Positions 1-14,700 are shown, numbered from the stretch's first letter. The stretch: DNA of 64,000 nucleotides from Baylisascaris procyonis (GCA_037389465.1 JAZARR010000059.1:1945001-2009000); one strand, 5' to 3'. Notes: generated from the sequence alone by a model not told the origin. Numbers and translations: made by a program.

Positions 1-3000
1 AGCGACACCGCCACAACGCGCATTCACATAGGAAATTTATAAGAACGCATAAAAATAGAAGTTGTTTGTTCGTTTAAAATAAAGACACCAAGCTTTACGC
101 GAAAAACGTTTTCACGTGCGCAGTCGCTCTCGTTTTTGGGAAACCCGTCTTTCACGTAATTCTTTCAACAACGAGAGCGTCGTTTCAATATTTTTTGCCT
201 TGTTTTCCGTTCGTGTGTTCTAAACCTTCCCACTGTAAAATTTCAGTGAACTCCTTTGACTGTTTCCGGTTGAATCCATCTTTCGTCACCCTTTTTCAAC
301 TTTCGACGAAGAAGTCTGCTAAACGAGCTTAATTGTTCGCTTAAACCCATTACTTTGCTCTGAAATTTAATGCGAAATGAAAAGTGTTTTTCAATTAAGA
401 ACCAACCCATTTTCGAGTAGAAACACGGCAACTACTAATTAAAAAACTATTGTAACAAGCGAATGCATGAATTGCTCACTTTATCGAACCTGGCTCTCTT
501 GCCAATTTCGTCGATATCCGAGATATACGAATGTACTATCTCAAATGTCATAGTGGTGTTGCAGAAAAAATTTCCTTTCTATGCCTTCAAACAGTTATTT
601 GCTCACGTGAAACGGCTTCCACCTATTGGTGAAAAAACTTTCTAAAGCTTTTTTGAAAACTGTGGACTGTCTTAACTCTAAGCTGTTTAAAAATCATTTA
701 TATGCCCAAAAATTCGTTTATTGCTTAGTGTTAGAAATTAGAAAAGCCAAGTGCTAGGATTTTCCTAAGTAAAAACGTTTTCACAAGAAGCAACGTAGCA
801 TCAGACGATTGTTTTGGAAAGTAACGCCGAGGTCTTATTAATGATCCATTGATGGTGGATTGCAAAAATGGAGTCATCTATTCTCGGGTCTCATGGAGCT
901 CTTGAATTTTTTGCCTTTCTTATGTTTATAGCAATGATATCACACGATTATTAATGTATGGGGCAGAGTATGTAAAGAGTATAAATACTAACTGCTCTTT
1001 GATTCGAATGAAATAAATACTGTCGAATTGCAATAAATCTCTAACAGCCAACAAAAAGATAAATCCTCCATCCGAAGGGGTTTCCAATGGCGAATTGTGT
1101 TCCTTTTTGGATTGCTTTCTATGATAATTTGGTTAGGCATCAAAATTTGCCAAGCTCCACGCTTCTGCAGCGTTCAAAGCCATCTTTTAATCCATTTATT
1201 TTTGTAATTCCGAAAAAGGAAGAAAAAATATTCATTTTATTCTAGTTTTTAAACGTTTTAGTTTCGAGGACTCATAGTGTCGGATTGCAGTTCCGACCTT
1301 CACTGCATTAATTTGCGGGTTGGGTGGGATCTAGTTTTTTCTTACCTCATGTGACTCATGGGGACGCTCATTCATGAAATGAAGCGTTGGCGACGGAAGT
1401 AAGAACCGGTGCAGTCCTTTGTGCTGGTGTCGAATGCCCGCCTTCACTAGGTGGAGTATATTCTTAATTTGTGGTCATCCATTTACCATTGCACTGTCCA
1501 CTTCGGTGGGTGTTGCTTCGACGATGCCTCAGCAACGTCATGTTTCCGTGAGCGGCTCGTTTATAATTAGTCTTGGGCCCAATTTTTATTATGCTCGTTT
1601 CTTAGTAGTGAATATATTGCGAATAGCCCATCGTCATTGTGTTATTCTGCCTGAATTACGTTATGATTGGATGAAACTTTTTGAATTGGTAGTAAACAGT
1701 ATGAACCCCATAAGAATACTGCAACAGGCTATTTATCCTCAATTATTTTATTGTAGTGATCGAAGGAGTGGTCACCTATGTAACTCTTTCGTCCTAGTTG
1801 GCAAGTATTGCCCTGTAAGCATAGATCAGCGCATAAAGAGTACTTGATCGACGGAACTTCTTTAATTTCACTTCTCTGCCAATAATTTCAGCTGAATATA
1901 GTGTTAGCTATGAGTGAAAACAACTGAACTTAGGTATTTTAAAATATGGGAAGATTGTACAAGAGGAAATCAGATAGCAATGAGTTATGTAATCGTTATG
2001 TTGGATGTTCGCATTGGTTTCATCCCCATCAAAAACGTCGTTTTTTTTTTCATGGCTATGAAGTTGGCTATGAAAACTTCAACAAAAGTGCAAGTCCGGA
2101 CGGTGGCAAGAGAAGGGAAAAAGGACCTAAATTCCTCTCTTTAGTTTATGTGCGAAAACAACTATTTTTTTTTTTGGAAAAGCAGTATTTGGCCAACGTA
2201 TTTTCTCTCTTATTTATCGCAGAGGTTATTTCATGCACATCGTGCTGTTCTTTATGTGCTTAACAAATATGTGCATTCAACAATAAAAACAATCAGTGAA
2301 TGTGCTGAGAAAATATGTGCTTCAATAAACAAACACGCAAAATGCAAATATATGTAATAAAATCATGAACGCTTTCATATAAGAATTAAAAGGAAATTTT
2401 TCTCAGCAAAATGAAAAGAAGTCAACGATTTTTTAATGTAAAAACAGATGGGCAATAACCCGCTTTTACATACGAAAAGGGAAGTAAGTTTTGCAAAATT
2501 GAACTCTCACAAAATTGCACAATTTTTCTCTGTGAGAATTATCGTCTGTCTTAGCCTCATCGGTCAGCCTCTAATAGTGTTATGTCAATTCCAACAAAGC
2601 TGAATTCGCCAAAGGCTAGTGTCGATAAGCGAATGAACATTAACTGGTGAAGATCTTCCAATTGGCTCGTTCATGTTTGTCCATAAAGTATTAGTTTGAC
2701 TAATGGAAGAAGGCGTTATACTCAGCAACTTCCGTTTAACTTTAAAAATAGTTCACTAAAAGTCATATCACTGAAAGCCTAAATCCAGTAAGCATCTGAG
2801 TGGATGCTATGACAACATAGTCTAGTCTCAGTGCTTTCCAATCCCACTAAGAGATTTGGGTCGGATTCTCGGAAATGTTTTTAAGGCGTTGATTTCATCC
2901 ATTCTTCGCTGATATCACCTTTCAAAATAATAAAGTGCTCCATTCTGCGTGACTTTGAGGGTAAATCACACCGGTCTGAATAACATGGAAAACAGCTTAG

Positions 3001-3399
3001 TTGAGGTTCACTACTTACTTCTTTCACTATTTCCAATATGAGAAAATTCCGCCCATAGAAATAATTCGAACCAAATCATTATGTCTCCAAAGGGTTACTT
3101 TTAAAACTGCACTGTTGGAATATTGAGTATTTCAAACCATCAGGCACAGTTTTTCCACATCAAAACGGATTAATGGCAACTGAACCTTTATGAATCGCTT
3201 TTACAAATTTGCGTTCAAAAGCATGCTGTCGCAACGTCATACCTGCGGCTATCTTACATCTTAGCACAACTGTTTGTATGTCAGTAGTTTCAACCCCGCA
3301 ACCATAAAAGTTGGAATTACTAAATTTGACGAGTATAGGGCACTGCTGTTTGCAAAATTAGCGGAAAAACGTGGATAATTGGTAAAGTTCTCGTTCTCG
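1..3399. other. No supported gene
   Basis: AT-rich non-coding DNA. The longest open frame here (142 codons, 1419-1847, plus) has no recognisable domain and no convincing flanking splice signals. Short frames at 243-431 and 1914-2357 look like chance. I see no tRNA, rRNA or mobile element. Confidence 0.6.
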
Positions 3400-4094
3400 T
3401 TACAGGCGTTTAAACAGGGAAAATACTTGCAGGGGTTTTTCTGATCGGTTGGCTTCATTCTGCAAAGGTCAAATTATAGAAAAACGCAATTTTTATAGAA
3501 TGTTTGTGTGATTTTTTGAGTTAATTAACATTTGAAAGCATTATTTTGCACATTTAACATTTGAAACTAGCTAGACACGTAGATCACATTAATCAAACTA
3601 TCAAAATCATGTTGCAAACTGCAAGCTTTTCATTTCTAGATTGGCAGTGAGGTGAAGAAGATACGTCTCCTTCCAAGTTTTTTTATGACGGCGACGATAG
3701 CTCTCTCTCATAAAAAATCTATTTATATGAAGAAATTATAGTGTGCCATTAAAATTTCACGAATCTGTACATCGCTGATTATGAAATTAAATCACTGAGC
3801 AGGCTTTGTTTTCCAGTTACCTAAGATCCTCATTTATCAGCTCACCTCAAACACATCTACGTCGACTTTCAGAAGCTGCAAACGATATAAGCCTCTCCTC
3901 CTGGGATATCGGTCGACTTTGAAACGCTGCAAAAGCCATAAGCCTTGGGCTTGCAAGCTAGCTATGTGGCTGTAAGCAACAGAATTGATTTCAAGATATG
4001 TCTGCCCATAGTTCTGAGTAGTCGTTATTAGCAAGGCGTTAACAACACAAAGGAAACAAATTTTGCGTGGGTCTTTTCTCAGAAACATCTGCAT
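3400..4094 (-). CDS. Possible small secreted peptide precursor (two exons)
   Basis: Candidate gene on the minus strand with exon 1 at 4094-3846 and exon 2 at 3459-3400, predicting 102 residues. Exon 1 ends at a good donor (GAG|GTGAGC). Exon 2 follows a good acceptor (TTTGCAG). Joining them in phase 0 keeps the frame open to a TAA. The N-terminus has a hydrophobic core near residues 12-25 (CFLCVVNALLI), so a signal peptide is possible, with the first or third residue as start. Residues 52-78 hold a doubled motif, LWLLQRFKVD then LYRLQLLKVD, separated by a RRR site that a proprotein convertase could cut. This doubling reflects a direct repeat in the DNA. I do not recognise the family. Exon 2 is also open in another frame that begins with ATG directly after the acceptor, so the model may be wrong. 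Confidence 0.3.
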
Positions 4095-6448
4095 ACGGCA
4101 ACTTGACCAAGTCGTTTCATGTTGACATTAATTTGCAAGGCGGAACTTCTTAGTTCCCTGCAGCGATATATTTATGCCAGTCACTGCTGGTAGCCACATC
4201 TGCCTTTAGATATTCTTTACACACTCTTTTATATTCAACCATCCAGCAATAATTTCGGCCGCTTTATCTTGTCAGTATATAAATGCATTCATCTCTATCG
4301 TTTTCCCGCTCCATGGTTTTTAAAGTGAAACCAAAGAACAACGCAATCTTTCCACAATGGTAAAGCTATTCGGTTGATTGAAATTCTACAGCACTCAAAG
4401 GTGCACATTACCGTACTATTGCAACTGCCACAGAGCAACAAAAACGATTCTACTTAATTCTATTCGTTTGATGTCAGCGAATCTTCTCAGCTATTTTATA
4501 TTCATTTGTCATTAGGATAAACCAAAAAAACTATTTAAAGTGCTTCTTTTTTTTTCTCTCACACAGTTCTACCTTGATTTCTCTTGTTTGGATTGCCACG
4601 ATTTAAAATATCAAATTTTAATATGTCGTCTGTGAATTTATCAAATTCAATCATCGCTGACTAGTTATATGACTTTTCATCTATTTTTATTGATTTCTTC
4701 AACGTTTTCACTCATAGAAATTTTTCCTCAACAAATGTTTTCCCACTGCAATCTGTCTAGACAGATTTTCGCACTTTTTCACCGAAGTACCATTCAGATG
4801 AAAAGGTTTAAAATGCGGTCACGATAACTGATCAACGCTAAAGACACTTCTTCGGTACTGCAGAGTATTCTAAGTGTTGTAACTCTGTATGTGAAGTGAG
4901 TACTGCAACCTTTATTCTTCAACCGACCGTAAAACTTTTTTCTAGCCTAACATGCTCAGTGGCGACATCTTGAGCTTACAAATTTCGACACGAAGAAAGA
5001 AGTATTGAAGCCGCACTCTCGAATATATTTTATTCGAATGTAATGGTAAAGTGTAGTCAATTGCTGAAATAGTATGCAAAGGCTGCAGACTTGCGAAGGT
5101 GTGTTTTGGGAAACTGATGAAAGTTGACACGCAGTGTAGTTTATGTACTAAATGTTAGACGAAGGGCATATTTAGAACAGCATTGTTCTTATTTGACGAG
5201 AGCTCGTGAGCATGAAATCACTATGCGGGAAACTTCCGCTTTCGTTTTTCGTAAATTACCGAATGTGCCTACGTTGCTGCTTAAAAATGAGGGAATTGAT
5301 AAGTAATTCACTCACTTAGAATATAATTAACCCTTGTAAGTCACTGCATGGATTTTAACGAGAATTTGCGAATGTATACATCGCCTAATTTGATCAGACT
5401 GTCATCGTAATCCATCTTTCATACAGCGTTTCCACTGCTAATTTGCATATTGCCGCATCGCCGCACGCATGTTTCATTCCTTGTTCTGTGATTGTCCTTC
5501 TGCATGCGAGAAATTAATTAGTACCTTTGATTTACATATAGACTTGTTAAGTGTACAATTTGCACTCAATTGTTTTTACGAACGCTGCTGATTTTCTTTA
5601 CCGGCCATTATCAGCCGCACTTCACTGACGCAAAACGTTTCAGTAATGGACGAAATCGTCCAATCTCTCTGTAGTATAAAAGGAACTTCGATGTAATATA
5701 CTGTAGTATTCGAAAAAATTGAATTAGAAAAAGTGTCTATACGAGCTGAGTGGAAATCATCAGAATTTCAGATGTGCGGAGATTTCGAGAACCATAATGC
5801 TTTTAATTATGCGTTATCATTTTATGCAGTTTCTCATATCTCTCTCCATATTTCCATTAATTTCATTTGAAGACTCCTTATTCACCTAACATTATTCGTC
5901 TTTCTAGCATTGTTATTATTTATTACATATATTCTTTTTTGACGTTTGTTAAATAATGTCGATTTTTTCAAAAATTTGTTTCTTCTTTCAGCTAAAGAAT
6001 TTTCTCTTTTTTTATTGTTTGTGGCCGTTCTATGATTTTCTGTCAAGAGCATTTTTAATGTGTTGCCGTTGACATAATGCCACCAAACGGTGATGGAATA
6101 TTGGTCGACTTATAAGCGATTGGTCTATGTTTAAAGAATGAGGTTTCATTTCTTGGCTGGTATTAGTACGATAAACGGGGATATAAATGATGAAAATATG
6201 AAGTGTTCTCATCCTGTCTACAGTCAGCCTGGTCGCATCAATGTTCATTGCAGTGATATATGCATAATTTAAATAAAATGTGATATTCATGGCTGCGTAA
6301 ATTAAAAGTATTAATTTGAATCTTGCAACTAAGGAAAGTTGACTTTTCAGATACGTTCGCTATTAACGTTAGCCTTCGGAGAGCGTTGTAAATCCTCTAT
6401 TAACAGAAAGCAGTGAGCAAGTTGTACTTGAGAAGTGCAACGATCGTA
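4095..6448. other. Intergenic, no supported gene
   Basis: AT-rich DNA without a convincing coding exon. A possible splice acceptor lies at about 6350 (CTTTTCAG), upstream of the ATG at 6449. It could be a 5' UTR or trans-splice site of the next gene. Confidence 0.5.
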
Positions 6449-8751
6449 ATGTGGCAACAGATTATTTTTCTTCTATTCGTTATTTTATTGATAATACCAA
6501 GTTGTGGATCGTTACCAGTAGAAAAGTGAGTTTCTCTTTCGTTTTATTTTGTTTTCCTGTATTTTGTTCAGTTTTATAATATTATATCACATTATATTTC
6601 ACTTAATTTTATTCCGCTTCATTTTATTTTTCTTCAATTTTTATTTTATTTTGCTTGTTCTCATTTGTTTTTTATCTGTCGAATTCTTTCTTCACTTCTC
6701 TTTTTGACAAAAAAAGTCTCCAGATATCACAGGCAGCAAATACATGAGAAACATGGCTAGGTTAAAAAGAAACGGTTAGATGTAAATCTCTATTTCATTG
6801 CTCCCATCAACATTTCATCCTCGAAGAACAACTGTGCTCTGGTTGATAGTTAACCTGAGAACGAAACCACATTTGGAGACACCTGAATAAATTTTGCTTT
6901 CAACAAACACTCGAGAAAGACACTTTTTGAAGATCCAAAAACCCCGACGCTGAAACTGTTACTGCGCCATCTAACCGAATCACATCGGTGGTTGTTTTGA
7001 AGCAAACACCTCGCTCACAGTGTCGCTGTGTGCTAGCCACTATAGCTTCCCTTTCTGAGCTTTACATTAATAATACAAATTCTGAATCTTCCAGTAACTG
7101 AAAACTTCAAATCGGTTGCGAAATGGTTCACACCCCTAGTTCTCCACAACTAGACGTCCATTAAGTTGTCTCTGTTTTCCTCATTGGTCTACTTTTGCAC
7201 TACTGTTCTTGAAAGAGGATTTCGCAAAACTCTAACCAATTGAATCATGAATCTTAAACCTTAGGGGAGCCTAAAGTCGCGGATGTAGAATACCTTCAGT
7301 CATAGATGCCAAATAGATCGAGTCCATAGTGCAGCAAAGTGGAATCGGAAGGATTTAAATCGCGGTCGAATGTGAAAATGTGTATTATGGAACACGTTGT
7401 GGAAATTGCGAGTATTAAAATTTAAAGACTTGCTGCTATCACTGAGGAGTGAATTAGAAACCGGAAGTGTGATTACTGCAAGCATCAATTTGTGCTCGAA
7501 AATTTTTGTGTCATTTTTCACAGAACCCATTACTTGTCGATGAGAAGAGAGAAAAATTCATAGTGTAACCCCGATGAGAAACGATTACTTTAAGCACTTG
7601 AGCACTACTATGTGCAACCAATGAAATTTTATTCATCTTTTGAACTTGTATGTTTTTTTTTGAATAATTAAAACATTTAACAAGCTTCACGCGTAAGCTG
7701 CACAAGTTGATGAAGTGTAATAGAAGATTGTTTTAACCGTGAAGACAAAAATAATACTGTATAATTCAATTCAATCTTTGACTACTAAGAAATTGTAAAT
7801 AATGCTGCGTTGGCAAACGTGAACCTGATTTCATCTTATTGCTGTGTTTAGTTCTTTTTTGTCCTTCCAAAGAAATTGAATCATCTAAAAATATTGTTAA
7901 CCCTTCTTCGGCTCAAATGTCATACAGCAATAACCGTTTATTGATATTATTAGGATTATACTGAAAAGAAACTATTTCAATCAACTGCGTATAGATCCGA
8001 TGCAAATACGTTGAGATAGTTAAGAGGAGAGTGAAGAGAGGCCAAACAGATAAAGAAAAAATAATGGAAATAATTTAATAAGTGTCACCTGACTAGATAA
8101 GAAATCAGACAACATTATTTGTTGAAAACTCGTGAATGCTGCGGGCAGTGATGCATTTAGGGAGGCAGATGGCGGCGAAATCAGTGGGAAGGCCCAAGAA
8201 ATAATCACCTAATGAGACAGCGTACCAGTGTTTTTGGTGGGAATCGAGAGTTTCAATCCGCGTGCATCGAAAAAAACCGCTTAATGCACAAATTTATGGG
8301 GTAGAAGAATCGAAATGTTCAGCAAATACAACGTATTTGCAGATACAAGATTCGAAAAGGAGGACGCATCGACCGTATGCACAGAAGAATGTTACATAAA
8401 TGGCGAAAGGCATACATGAAGAGAGATCATAACAGGTATGTGTGCTTCAGGTTCCATCCCAATTTCAAAACCACCGTAGGCTTTCTTACGTACCGTAATC
8501 CCGGGGTTATAACTTCCTGGATTTGAAGGACAGATTCGCTCGAGAGGGTGCTCCTTAAAAAATTTATTATTCCCTTCCAAAGATTAGGCAGCTAGATTTA
8601 TTCGGACAGATTAAAAAAAAATTTATTAGGTCAGAGTCGAGGATGAGAATGTTCATTAGTTGTGATACTGCATATTTCTAGCAGTTTTCTTGCAACCGAA
8701 GAACACAATGCCATGATAGTGGGGGAAGTCTCGTTTTTGGACGATGCCTAG
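6449..8751 (+). CDS. Small basic secreted peptide, unknown family (three exons)
   Basis: Exons 6449-6525, 8343-8435 and 8682-8751 join with matching phases (2, then 2) into 79 residues ending at TAG. Exon 1 starts with a textbook signal peptide: MWQQ, then a Leu/Ile/Phe run to about residue 18, then SCGS. It ends at a strong donor (AA|GTGAGT). Exon 2 (acceptor TTTGCAG, donor AG|GTATGT) encodes a strongly basic stretch, residues 27-56, with RK, RR, RK and KR pairs. Exon 3 (acceptor TTTCTAG) encodes an acidic tail ending SFLDDA. The likely product is secreted, and the dibasic sites fit prohormone-type cleavage, but no known neuropeptide motif (RFamide, cysteine pair or amidation Gly before KR) is visible. 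Introns are 1.8 kb and 0.25 kb. An alternative acceptor at 6722 would give a product of only about 37 residues. I do not recognise an orthologue. Confidence 0.6.
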
Positions 8752-11700
8752 GCAAGCATTATAGGCTTGCATAATACTTTATGGACGAAGCATGAGCTCA
8801 AAACCATAGGCGGCATGCAAAAATATCTATGCGCCGAATTTCCTCGAATAGAAGATGTCAGGCAAAAAGGTCTCGAACAGAAACCCCTTATGAACATAAA
8901 ATTTTTCCCTCGAGATTTGAAAACATTGAAAGACCGTGGCCATCTGTTCAACGAGGTACAATACAAGTCGCATATGGCGGCGCAAATTTGGTGACCCATT
9001 TGAGAGATTCGGAGTGTCAGTTGTGTAAACGTATTTGATCTTCTTACTATATTCGGGGTCCTCGAGGCAGATTTTTGAAAGAATGGGAGTTGAGCCAAAG
9101 GTCACAAAACTGAGCCACTCTTCGTTGATGGATTGAATAAGTGAGGTGGAACGGAAGAGGCGGAAATTGTGATTTAATGAGTGTTTTTAGAGCGTCGAAT
9201 GATGATTCCGATGGCATTTTTCCGTTGGATCACGTTCTCGACAAAATGGACTCTTTTATACGACCACGATTTGGATAGCTGCATGCGAAGGGAAATTTCT
9301 CATAAAAAATATCGTATTTCTCCTAACACAGCCCATTGTTCTTAAAAAAAAAAAAAAGAAAAAGAAACTAAAAAATCTCTTGTTTGCGAAATCTTTAACT
9401 TACGAGGGATGTATTATTTACATATGAAAAAAAAACAAATTTGGCATATTTAAACCTTATATATGTTATCACCGATCAGAATGAAATACGATAGTTGGTT
9501 GAAATGCGGTATTTTTGCACGGGTATTTCGGAGCGGTTGATCTGTTACGTGGTGCTGCATTTGTGCTTTCATCTGTGCTCTCAAGTGTTTTTGTTTCCCT
9601 TCTCTTACAGTTTTTTCATCACTTCCTTTGCAAGAGCTCATATACGATTTACCTATTCAAAAAAGCCTATCCTCATCCCTATCGTAATCAGCTGAAATCC
9701 ATTATGATTTTAGCTTTTACTTTTAACTTTCTAATAGTTCCAATAGTCTAATAAAACTCAAAACTCAAAAACATCCAACATATAGTCTAATAGTCATATG
9801 AAAACATTTGTGGCTAAAGTTTTACTGAAATTAATCGGCAAAACTTGCAACGGCTATGCTTAAAGCGTTTCCTGTCGCTGAAAGAAAAATCGAAATAAGA
9901 TTTATAAGTGGTTCTTCTCTTCGTTAAACAGTGCTTTCATTGTTCACTTATCAAAAATCACTTAGTGACATTGTGACGATACACTTCCTTTGTATGCGCC
10001 CCGTTCTATGCCACTCAAATTTATGAGATCGGAACACTGATCATAATTTGAACGCTGTTTTAGGCTTAGATGAATATTGGGGAACGTGAGATGCAATGAG
10101 TAATTCAGCAATTTATGAACTATTTTGTAGTACTGTTCCAATTCTTCCCTTTTTTACATCTCTAGTGAGGCAAAATTGACACATTAAAATTGCATCTTAT
10201 ATACATCCATAAGCAGTTTTGATTGGTTTTTCGATTAAAACATATGCCCGAAGTCTTTAAGAATATTGATGATTTTGTGTAGTGTTTATTACGTATAGCT
10301 GTGGTTGCTGCATATTTTCTATGCTCGGAATCATGCAGTACTGGCAATTTTTCTTTATTTTAATCGTTTCAATCGATTAATCTATTGCATTTCTATACCG
10401 TATTGAACTCTTCAAGAAAATTATTTGAACAATTCGCGAAACAAATCGCTGACAGTCGGTCACCTAAATATTGTTCAAAAATATTATGCCACTTTCTGAT
10501 GTGAACTGTTTAATGTCAGCCATATTGTTTTAGTCGACTTTAGTAGACTTTTTGTAAGTTTTTGATCGCTATTCGAGCAGCGTTAAGTAATTTAGCTTTC
10601 CAAATGTTGAAAGCCGCAGAGCTGCTTTAACTCATTAATGTTGACGAGTCGTTGGCGACGATTATTGTTGTTGTCCTTGAATCTCAAAAAGCGTTATCTC
10701 TCTATTCTCGATGTCGCTCATTTCTTGTTCCGCTTTTTTTGACGACGTCGCGTCACTGTGCTTTAAGCATTTCTTCATTCACACCCGCCTTTGTTTGCTA
10801 ATATATTGCATTACTTGCTGTATGGGATAAATATGTTCGTTGTTGAATCGATCAGGATTTATCCATAGCCGCAGTCATGAGTACTACGAAGACAAAGCTT
10901 GTTCGATCCAATCTGATGCTGTAATGATGCAACCTCTCCGTGAGCACTTTCGCGAAGGAAGAAGGGAGGTAGGAAAGCTGGATGGAAAGGGAGTTCTTTA
11001 TTGTTGTAATGTGGTGTTTTAATAAACTTTAACGCGGTAATCCTTTCAAACCCCTTCCTGTCTTTCCCATATCCGCGAAAATTTTCCATACACAATCATG
11101 ATAGGTGTAACGTTGCTAACCGCAATTCTACGGGCATTCATCCATCTGAATGGCAGCTAAAAACCCTCTGAAGAAACGAGTTTGATAGCTGCTAACAGTG
11201 CTTTGCGCTCACATTGGTGGTGCTAGGACCGGTTCTGTACTCGGATGGGATTCATGCGTTAAAAGAGAAGGAAGAAAGGTGGAAAAAGAGGGTGGGAGAG
11301 ATAAACGCACAGGGGAAAGGTGGAGAGCGAGATTGGACGTCTTCATGTGCAATGCTTCAAGTGCCCGGCAGTTGATTAAATCAGTGTTTCAGATCAATCA
11401 CAAGAACAATACCCAACTTCAAAACAATGCTTTGAAGAAAATCTCAATAACTGAAACGTTGCAAGTAAAATCTCCCCGTTTTTCTTTCACCTGCTCGCAT
11501 TCTGCATCCTTCTTTCTCGTTCTCTTTTTTGTCTCGTGAACATTTCTGCAAGTAAACTGCTAAGGAAACGAATCGTTCTGGAGAGTGGAGGGGGTGGGGA
11601 CGGGTTGAGTAAAGATTGTCTAGTCAAAATGTCAATAAGAGATAGGTGCTTCAAATGAGGATCGACTTTAATCAAAGGTAACTTTCCAAAAGGCCAAAAC

Positions 11701-14700
11701 ATTGCTTGCATGTACCTTATTTGAGCGCACTACACATATGAAGCGAAGTATTTCAAAATGAACTCTGTACACTCAGCTAGAGACGATTTCAGTGCAACTG
11801 AAAAGAAATACTGAATAAATGAAAAAGTGAATGAATGAATAATTAACTGACTAATTGAGTGCATGATGCGTTTACTAGTATGAGCGAATAATAACCTACG
11901 CTATTTGCACAAAAACACTGACATATGAATAAAAACTGACTTGAAAATATGGAAATTGAATAGATGATTGAAATAAAGAATGTGATAGGTAATGAATCAT
12001 AACATGCATGAGGCTTATATAATGCTGAAAGCATGCAAGTTTAAAATCCCTGTAAAGTGATTAGTTCGTTCTCATTTGAACGCGGCATTACAGTTTTGCA
12101 CTCGCTAACTTTGAACGGCAAAACGCAATCTTCAGTGCTTGATAACTGCGTTTATGAACGAATTTATATAGATATGTCATAACTATATTTTGTATAATTC
12201 ATAAGGAAGGTTGCAGTTGTTATAGGAAGAGAAAATTTTGCAGCGATCACGTTGCATAAAAACTCATAAAACTCTAAATAATCCGTGAAGGTCGCTTTAG
12301 TTATGCGACCTTCAACCATTTTAAAAGGCATTTAACATAGAGGGCCTTAGGCAACTTGCATCTCCTATAGGGATTTCTGGTAAGCATTCGTTGGGCCTTC
12401 TTTAGCATGGTGCAATCTCTTTTCGCAGAATGGAATAGGATGATTACTCAACAATTGAATGTGCAAAGCAAACTGCTTATTGAAATGCAAAAAAGTATGT
12501 GAAACCGGAGCTAATGAAGCTCAACTTAGATGTATTTCTTGAGAATCGAATTTGTTTCAGCAACGATTCAGCATTCATGTGCGCATCTAGAATCTGTCTT
12601 AGAAAGCGGTTAACTATTAGAGTATTAGAGTGGAAAATATTAAATAGAATCCATAAAATCACGCTCATAGGACGCATCCTCAGGTTGCAGACTTGCCTGC
12701 AGCATCACAACTGTCCAATTTTTCGATCAGTTCCTCATCAAAGATTAAACAATGCTCCTTCGCAATATTGATGGACTGGATTTTATTGGGGTTTTCATGC
12801 CTACTTGACCAATTAATTTGCGATAGAGCGAGCATTATACACAGACGACCGTACAAAAAGTAAATTAAGTATACCTCCAAGGAATACTTTTTATGGGATA
12901 CTTCTGAGAAATATGCACACTGAAGGATCGCTAAACTAAGCGAATTCCCACTGACTTTACTAATGGTATTTTCTAGAAAACAAATTGAAATCTTGCAAAA
13001 CGACTGTCTTCGAAATCAGAGCCTTTTTTTTCATCGATCTATCGTGCCAGCACAGTTATTTATATGGGCCATCTTGTTGTTCCATACGTTATTTGAATCA
13101 GTTGAGGAAAACATATGATATGGGCATTATAAATTGTTTCTAAGAAATCGCATATAAAATGATAAGTTGAGCAACTTAAATAGCAGGCGGCGGCTGCTCA
13201 TAAAAGAAGCGGAAAGCCAAAGAAGCTCGCACGAATATGCACCCTTGCTTGCTGCTCATCTCATCAGCCGAATTCATAAATTAAGGACGAGCAGTAGATT
13301 CTGCAAATTTCAATACATCTCAACCACTCCGAGTGTCTAAGTAGATCTTCTAAAAAAATTCATTCTTCTAAAAAAGATACTTTTTTTTGTATCCCGATCG
13401 GCTTTGAATTTTTAAGATTTTGGAGAGGATGCAAGAAATTTTTTAAAGATTTTGGTTACTTATTTTCTCTAAAGCTGGTAGATCAGCATAAATTATGAAA
13501 TGCGTCATTCTAGAGTCTATCTATGAAATTAGATGAAGCTACCGGATACACAAACAGACACACACGCACATGCGTAAGTACGCATAAGCACGGTGTTGCC
13601 ATATAATGCACACTGCAAATGCAAATTGGTGAAAGCGCTTAATAAATCTGTGGAAGTATGTCACAACGCTTGCCAACGCTGTATAGTTCACGAGTTTCAA
13701 GCCGCGCTTATTTGAAGACTGCAATTTCCTTTGTTCTAAAAGCGCTTCTTCCACAGAATGTCATCGAAAATATGAACCTAAGAAATTTGTTTGATTAGAT
13801 TCATGCGCTCTCGTAAGGGATCTTAGAAAAATTTTCAAATTTATAAAGTGTTCAGCATGAAACATTTTGACCCCTGTATCAAAAAGAGCGGCAACCCCAG
13901 AGTTTTTCGTGCGTTCGTCTATAAAAATGCTTTCGTCAGGTGTTCCATTTATTCCATTTTTCCAATTCGGAATAAAGAGAGTTGCAGCACTTGCTTATCC
14001 CTTCTTTCCGCCTCCCCCCGGTTTCTCCCTTCGTTTCTCAACTTCTATGGCGCTGAATGAAATACTCCTAATATCGCGCTATGCCTAACTAGTTTTGGCA
14101 CTCCAGTAGGCGCTCTCGAAAAAAACTGGATTGCCTAGTCTCCATGCAAACCTAAAAAAAACTTCGTGATCGTGAATAATTGCAAGAGTTGTAATTTTGA
14201 ATCATTTTATAATAAGGCCTTCGATGATTGCACCAAATCGCATCACCAGAGAAAAATATTCATTGATTCTCGTTACTCATGTAGACCTTTCTTATCCTTC
14301 ATACTCAGATGATAAATTCAGGAAGTCACTTGCTTCAAGGACGACCATAATAGGAACGTCTACCTCCAGGGCTGCATCATTTCCATTGAGAGATCGAAAT
14401 ATTTTATGCAGCTAAACCACTCTCGTTGCTTTGCTCAGATCGTTTCAAATGAAAAACGAGCGAGTCAAAATGAAGGAAGTTTTAAAAAAAATCTAGTGGT
14501 ACTGGGATGTGAACATCCTAAATGTCAATGCTCCAATAAGCTCAGTAAAAGCATTCACAGAGTTTCGAGCACGTAACATCATCCTTGGCTTCATTCACAA
14601 CAATTAGCATATTCGCATTAATGAAGTAATCCATCATCGATATTTCGTCTTAAAAAATCTAAATGAATTACTAAAAAGCGATTCTAATGACGGTCATCGC

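Noticed and set aside
1419..1847. 142-codon plus-strand frame
   Set aside because: No recognisable family, no exon boundaries and no partner exons.
8748..9105. Overlapping open frames on both strands
   Set aside because: Several frames are open at once because of local composition; no domain. They follow the stop of the 79-residue peptide gene and are probably 3' UTR or intergenic.
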